Shown: positions 60,693 through 64,000 of the stretch, piece after piece
How positions within the stretch are numbered: the stretch's first letter is position 1
Layout: each line of letters opens with the position of its first letter
Source: Fasciolopsis buskii
Taxonomy: Eukaryota > Platyhelminthes > Trematoda > Plagiorchiida > Fasciolidae
Direction: 5' to 3'
DNA length: 64,000 nucleotides
Assembly (NCBI GenBank): GCA_008360955.1
Contig: LUCM01001813.1
Span: forward strand, 254,101-318,100
The notes under the pieces: generated by a model
Databases searched by the model: none
What the model saw: the letters and a program-made list of their open reading frames with translations, nothing else
What the model was told of the DNA's origin: nothing
Made by a program: the position numbers and the translations under genes

Positions 60693-61178
60693 TCAACGCG
60701 CGTGTTGTCCTAGACTCATCGGTGTTTCCCCATTTAGTATGGCTAGCTTGAAGAAGAACATTAGCTGGTGGAGGCTGGTTTGACGAAGGAGAACACGAGA
60801 GAACCGGTACAGAACTCCTTCCAAGGGCACTACCTCTAGGAGAGTCGATTGCAATACCTGATGAATTCCAGAATCTTTTGTGAAAAGCACGCAACATAGG
60901 CCATTAAGAAGACGAACAGTTGCGTATGACAGAATACCATCCTTGTTCGTAAGGTAAAAGCATGCAACATTCGTTATAGGATCGAACATGTTCACAATCG
61001 TACGCGTGTCGAGGGCCGTCACTACCGGGTCGCCTGATTCAGAGTAGGCTTCCTTATTCGAAAATAAACTTCCGGGCTGCGCGAAACCAAGAGCAATCTG
61101 CAAGACCGTAGATTCATTCCAGGCTAGCTGGAGGTCGGATGATGGGTTCATAAGCCTACTCCAGAAATCTTTGTCTGA
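60693..61178 (-). pseudogene. Possible coronin-like WD40 fragment
   Basis: A minus-strand open frame of about 160 residues runs from a stop at 61181 to a stop at 60693. Near its start it reads FWSRLMNPSSDLQLAW, resembling the SRM-x-x-RQ-x-ALW block of coronins. About 30 residues later ALDTRTIVNMFDPITN, then KDGILSYATVRL, resembles the LDTS-x-G-x-LLPFYDPDTN and GKGDSSIRYFE blocks. Upstream, VSVAHKSNDIITPVML in the same frame recalls the VAHEG-x-RPMRAVF strand but is cut by stops. Identity is low (roughly a third over 36 residues), so this may be a coronin pseudogene, a divergent exon or coincidence. Confidence 0.3.
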
Positions 61179-61199
61179 TCAGTGCAACATGACAGGAGT

Positions 61200-64000
61200 G
61201 ATGATATCATTTGATTTGTGGGCTACACTGACGTCGTTACAATGTCAGCAGAGGACTCTTGTACTTTACTTCCAGGGTGAAAGCTTCCCAAGCAAAAACC
61301 CACCGCGCACTTCACACGGTAGCTGCATATCTGCGGCCGTTTATTTGATGAGCCTGGATCTATCTTTTTCGTGGTGAACGATGGCCGTCCTCTTATCGGC
61401 AACCCAGGTGCGTGCCCAATAGTATACAGCTCTGTTGCGGATCCCAACGGGGGCTCATACAGCGAACGACGCGGTAATGTACGGAAAACCATGATAAGAC
61501 TGAGGCTGTTGCATGGCGTCCTGAATGAGGACAGATATATTCCAACTCATTCCAGTCACCCACTGTGGATTATCGCAATGGCTATCACAAAAGTAATTTT
61601 CATCTTCATGAATGTTTTAAAATCAGTAACACGTATAATGGTGACCCAAGCTGCTTAACAAGGAGATTACCCATCGATTCAGCTCACGGTGTATCTATCC
61701 CGATTTGGGTTTTACCCACTGAAGCCTCCTAAAAGAGTAGGATCCCAAGCGAATGCAACTTATTTTGTCAATGCCGTCGACAGAGACCGCACTGTGCCAT
61801 GAATTCATAGTGTCTGGATATATTTGGAACGGTTTTGCAAAGCCACAAGGCGAGTGATATTACTTTTAAACCTGGCATGGGTGCTGCAAAACTCATAAGG
61901 TCGCATGTGTCTTGTTCCTAAACTATTCGTGAGTTTTTTGAACCAGTTACTGAACGTAACTTGCTCATAATTCCCGTTCTAATTGAAATAACCATTTTCG
62001 CTCCAGAGTTTTACGCTGCTCTATTGGACTCCATATGAATCAACTTTCAACTATTTTTCGGTTGCTGATTCCTAGTTTGGTTCCGGCAATCATTAGTTAT
62101 TGGTGTATTTCTACCAAAGTTTAACCCCTAACCAGGGATCGTCGGCCAACCTTTGGACTAGTTTGATCTGCTTTATGATTGGTTATCAGTCATTTGTTGG
62201 ACTACTCATAAGTAGGAGAAGCAAAAAGGCATTGTGGTTTGTCAACATGATTCCAATTTGACCACTGACGAATGGCCTATACCGGTCCCATCTGGTATGT
62301 TACCCGGAGTCAAAAAGCGGATATTTCATGCTCTCTTTACACAATCAATTTGTTTCAGTGATCCCTAACGGAAATACATTTCTACCCTGCTGACGCTAAC
62401 CCAGTCAATTTTGAACCTCAAGAAACAGTAAAAAGTGATTCTCGGAGCAATTTCATTGGAACGGAATGCTGATAGTCAGCTACTCTACAAATGGTGCTTG
62501 GTTTATGGAGACAGACATCTAATTTTTATCCGGCAAGAGGTTCCTGAATCTTTTTTCACTCTTGGGGTTAACTGTATTCCAGAAAAATCAGTTACTGACA
62601 AATAAATGATTTATGTATCAGGGTGCTCTTCGGCAATGGGGATACGAAGATTTCTCCTTTTCTGCGTGAATGGTGTGTAATTTTTAACTGAAGCCTCCTT
62701 AACGAATCATTTATTCATTACTTGCAACAAAGTCATAATTGACGGGCGGGTTGTATAGACAGAGCTATTCGTTGGTAGTTCAACCACCCTATCAGTGACT
62801 GCGTAACTCATCAACTTTTCGGCCCGCAATCGTGGATGTAACTTCTATGGTTATACAACAGACTGACCGTTCACCGCATCGGCGTTTTATGTGTAGGTTT
62901 CAAAACAAACATGGACTCCGTTTCTATTTCATCGTCTTGGAAACAATACCTGGTAGTAGTACACGATTCCTTACATGTCTATTTTTCCGTCAACCCAGAA
63001 AATTTGATCGGCTGTTCCACTAGACAATAGCTATTTTTTAAGTTTTTTAATTAATAACTAAAATCTATATTGATCAGACTGAGCCGCCCTTCTCGTTCTA
63101 GTCCGCTGTCAGCATGCACTTTTTCGGACGGGGCAGTTTGGTTAAAAGACGTGTTTTGTCTTGGCCACACAGCTAAACAACGGACCATGATAGATTTGCC
63201 AAATGTCCAAAAGAACACTGTCTTCATCCTAATAAGTGATTTTAACGGACTGAGTTAGATGACAAAACAGTAAATTTGCATGTAATTTGCTGGTGATCCG
63301 AGCTGCTGGGCGTGGATAAGCAACTTTCAATCCCATGCGTCCTGACACCCATATAACATAGAACGAGCGTTCACAGGACTCAAGGCAATTACGCGAACTT
63401 GGTTACTTTGGTTAGTATGAACATGAGATATTTATCAGGCAATTAAAAAATCATTGATCTTTCAGTTTAATTGATTTTGTAAATACAAAAAGCTCCGCAA
63501 ACGTCTGATATGTAGAACGGAATAACCTGTGCATGTGCAATCATGGATTACTTCTGCCGTACCTGCGCTAATGGAAAACTAATGAAACACGCGAATGCGC
63601 GCGGCGATAAAATGTGTCACATTTTGGAAAGTACCTGATACTTGCGGTGGGATGCCACTGTTTAAAGTTTGTTTGCCAACATTGCTACATTCTTAACAAG
63701 TTGACTCAATTAGGGAGTTACTGGCCCAGTGGATCTGTCGGCTTCGAACTGAAAAATGAGTGGGACCAACAGTTTTAATGATACAAGCAGTCAAACTACT
63801 CTCCAGGAGACATCTAATAAAACAGGTAGAGGAGGATCATTGCAAAAGTTGTTTCTGGCGCTGCCAAACCCGAAGTAGCAGATATGTTTACAGAACTTCT
63901 GGTTTATATTGCTGAGAGGTGCGGATTGCAATATTATCTTGAAATCTGATTTTCCGACTCCTAGCGGCAACACTTCAGGCCTGTTGGATCCAATCCGTGA
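61200..64000. other. No recognised gene
   Basis: Open frames at 61223-61492 (minus) and 61371-61658 (plus) overlap each other. The minus frame is Pro/Arg-rich, GC-richer than its surroundings and directly upstream of the coronin-like segment, so it could be its 5' part in another frame. Nothing else is recognised to the window end. Confidence 0.35.

Noticed and set aside
1..64000. CRISPR array, operon, prophage or bacterial defence system
   Set aside because: No spaced direct repeats, no tightly packed long open frames and no ribosome-binding-site pattern; gene structure is eukaryotic.

Overview
The window looks like intron-rich, repeat-rich animal nuclear DNA, most likely from a parasitic flatworm (digenean trematode type). 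The evidence is: no bacterial gene density; one multi-exon gene with GT-AG introns from under 70 bp to 12 kb; decayed RTE-like and CR1-like LINEs whose peptide motifs resemble those I know from flukes; tRNA-derived SINE-like repeats; and trinucleotide microsatellites. Species cannot be fixed from sequence alone.

The one gene I can name with confidence is on the + strand, from the start codon at 35279 to the last exon found, ending at 55526. It encodes a peptidylglycine alpha-hydroxylating monooxygenase (PHM), the copper enzyme that begins C-terminal amidation of neuropeptides. Nine exons were assembled by eye with matching intron phases. They cover a signal peptide, the MPGV entry motif, the His-His-Met copper-A motif, the third copper-A His, the conserved beta-strand blocks and the His-x-His copper-B motif. 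The final exons (copper-B Met and the C-terminal half of the second domain) were not found and probably lie past 64000. Large introns hold repeats: a GAT/AAT island in intron 2, and an RTE remnant, a CTA microsatellite, SINE-like sequences and several unassigned exon-like frames in intron 3.

Left part, 1-9.5 kb: mobile-element debris. A minus-strand RTE-like LINE (about 413-3102, with an internal RT deletion) carries a younger plus-strand 3' fragment of a related RTE copy (1476-1836) flanked by a 9-bp duplication. A CR1-type endonuclease fragment (3.6-4.0 kb) and a SINE-like repeat (4.05-4.22 kb) follow. A nearly full but frameshifted CR1-like LINE occupies about 6.86-9.51 kb on the minus strand.

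Middle part, 9.5-35 kb: mostly sequence without recognisable genes. It has scattered tRNA-derived SINE-like units (10.17, 20.9-21.6 and 30.2 kb), a second CR1 fragment (25.7-26.1 kb, plus) and a few exon-like frames, of which the cysteine-rich minus-strand frame at 24.86-25.14 kb is the best.

Right part, 55.5-64 kb: downstream PHM intron or intergenic DNA with a TA microsatellite and, on the minus strand at 60.69-61.18 kb, an open frame with weak coronin-like (WD40) resemblance that may be a pseudogene or exon. I saw no CRISPR array, operon, rRNA or intact tRNA gene.
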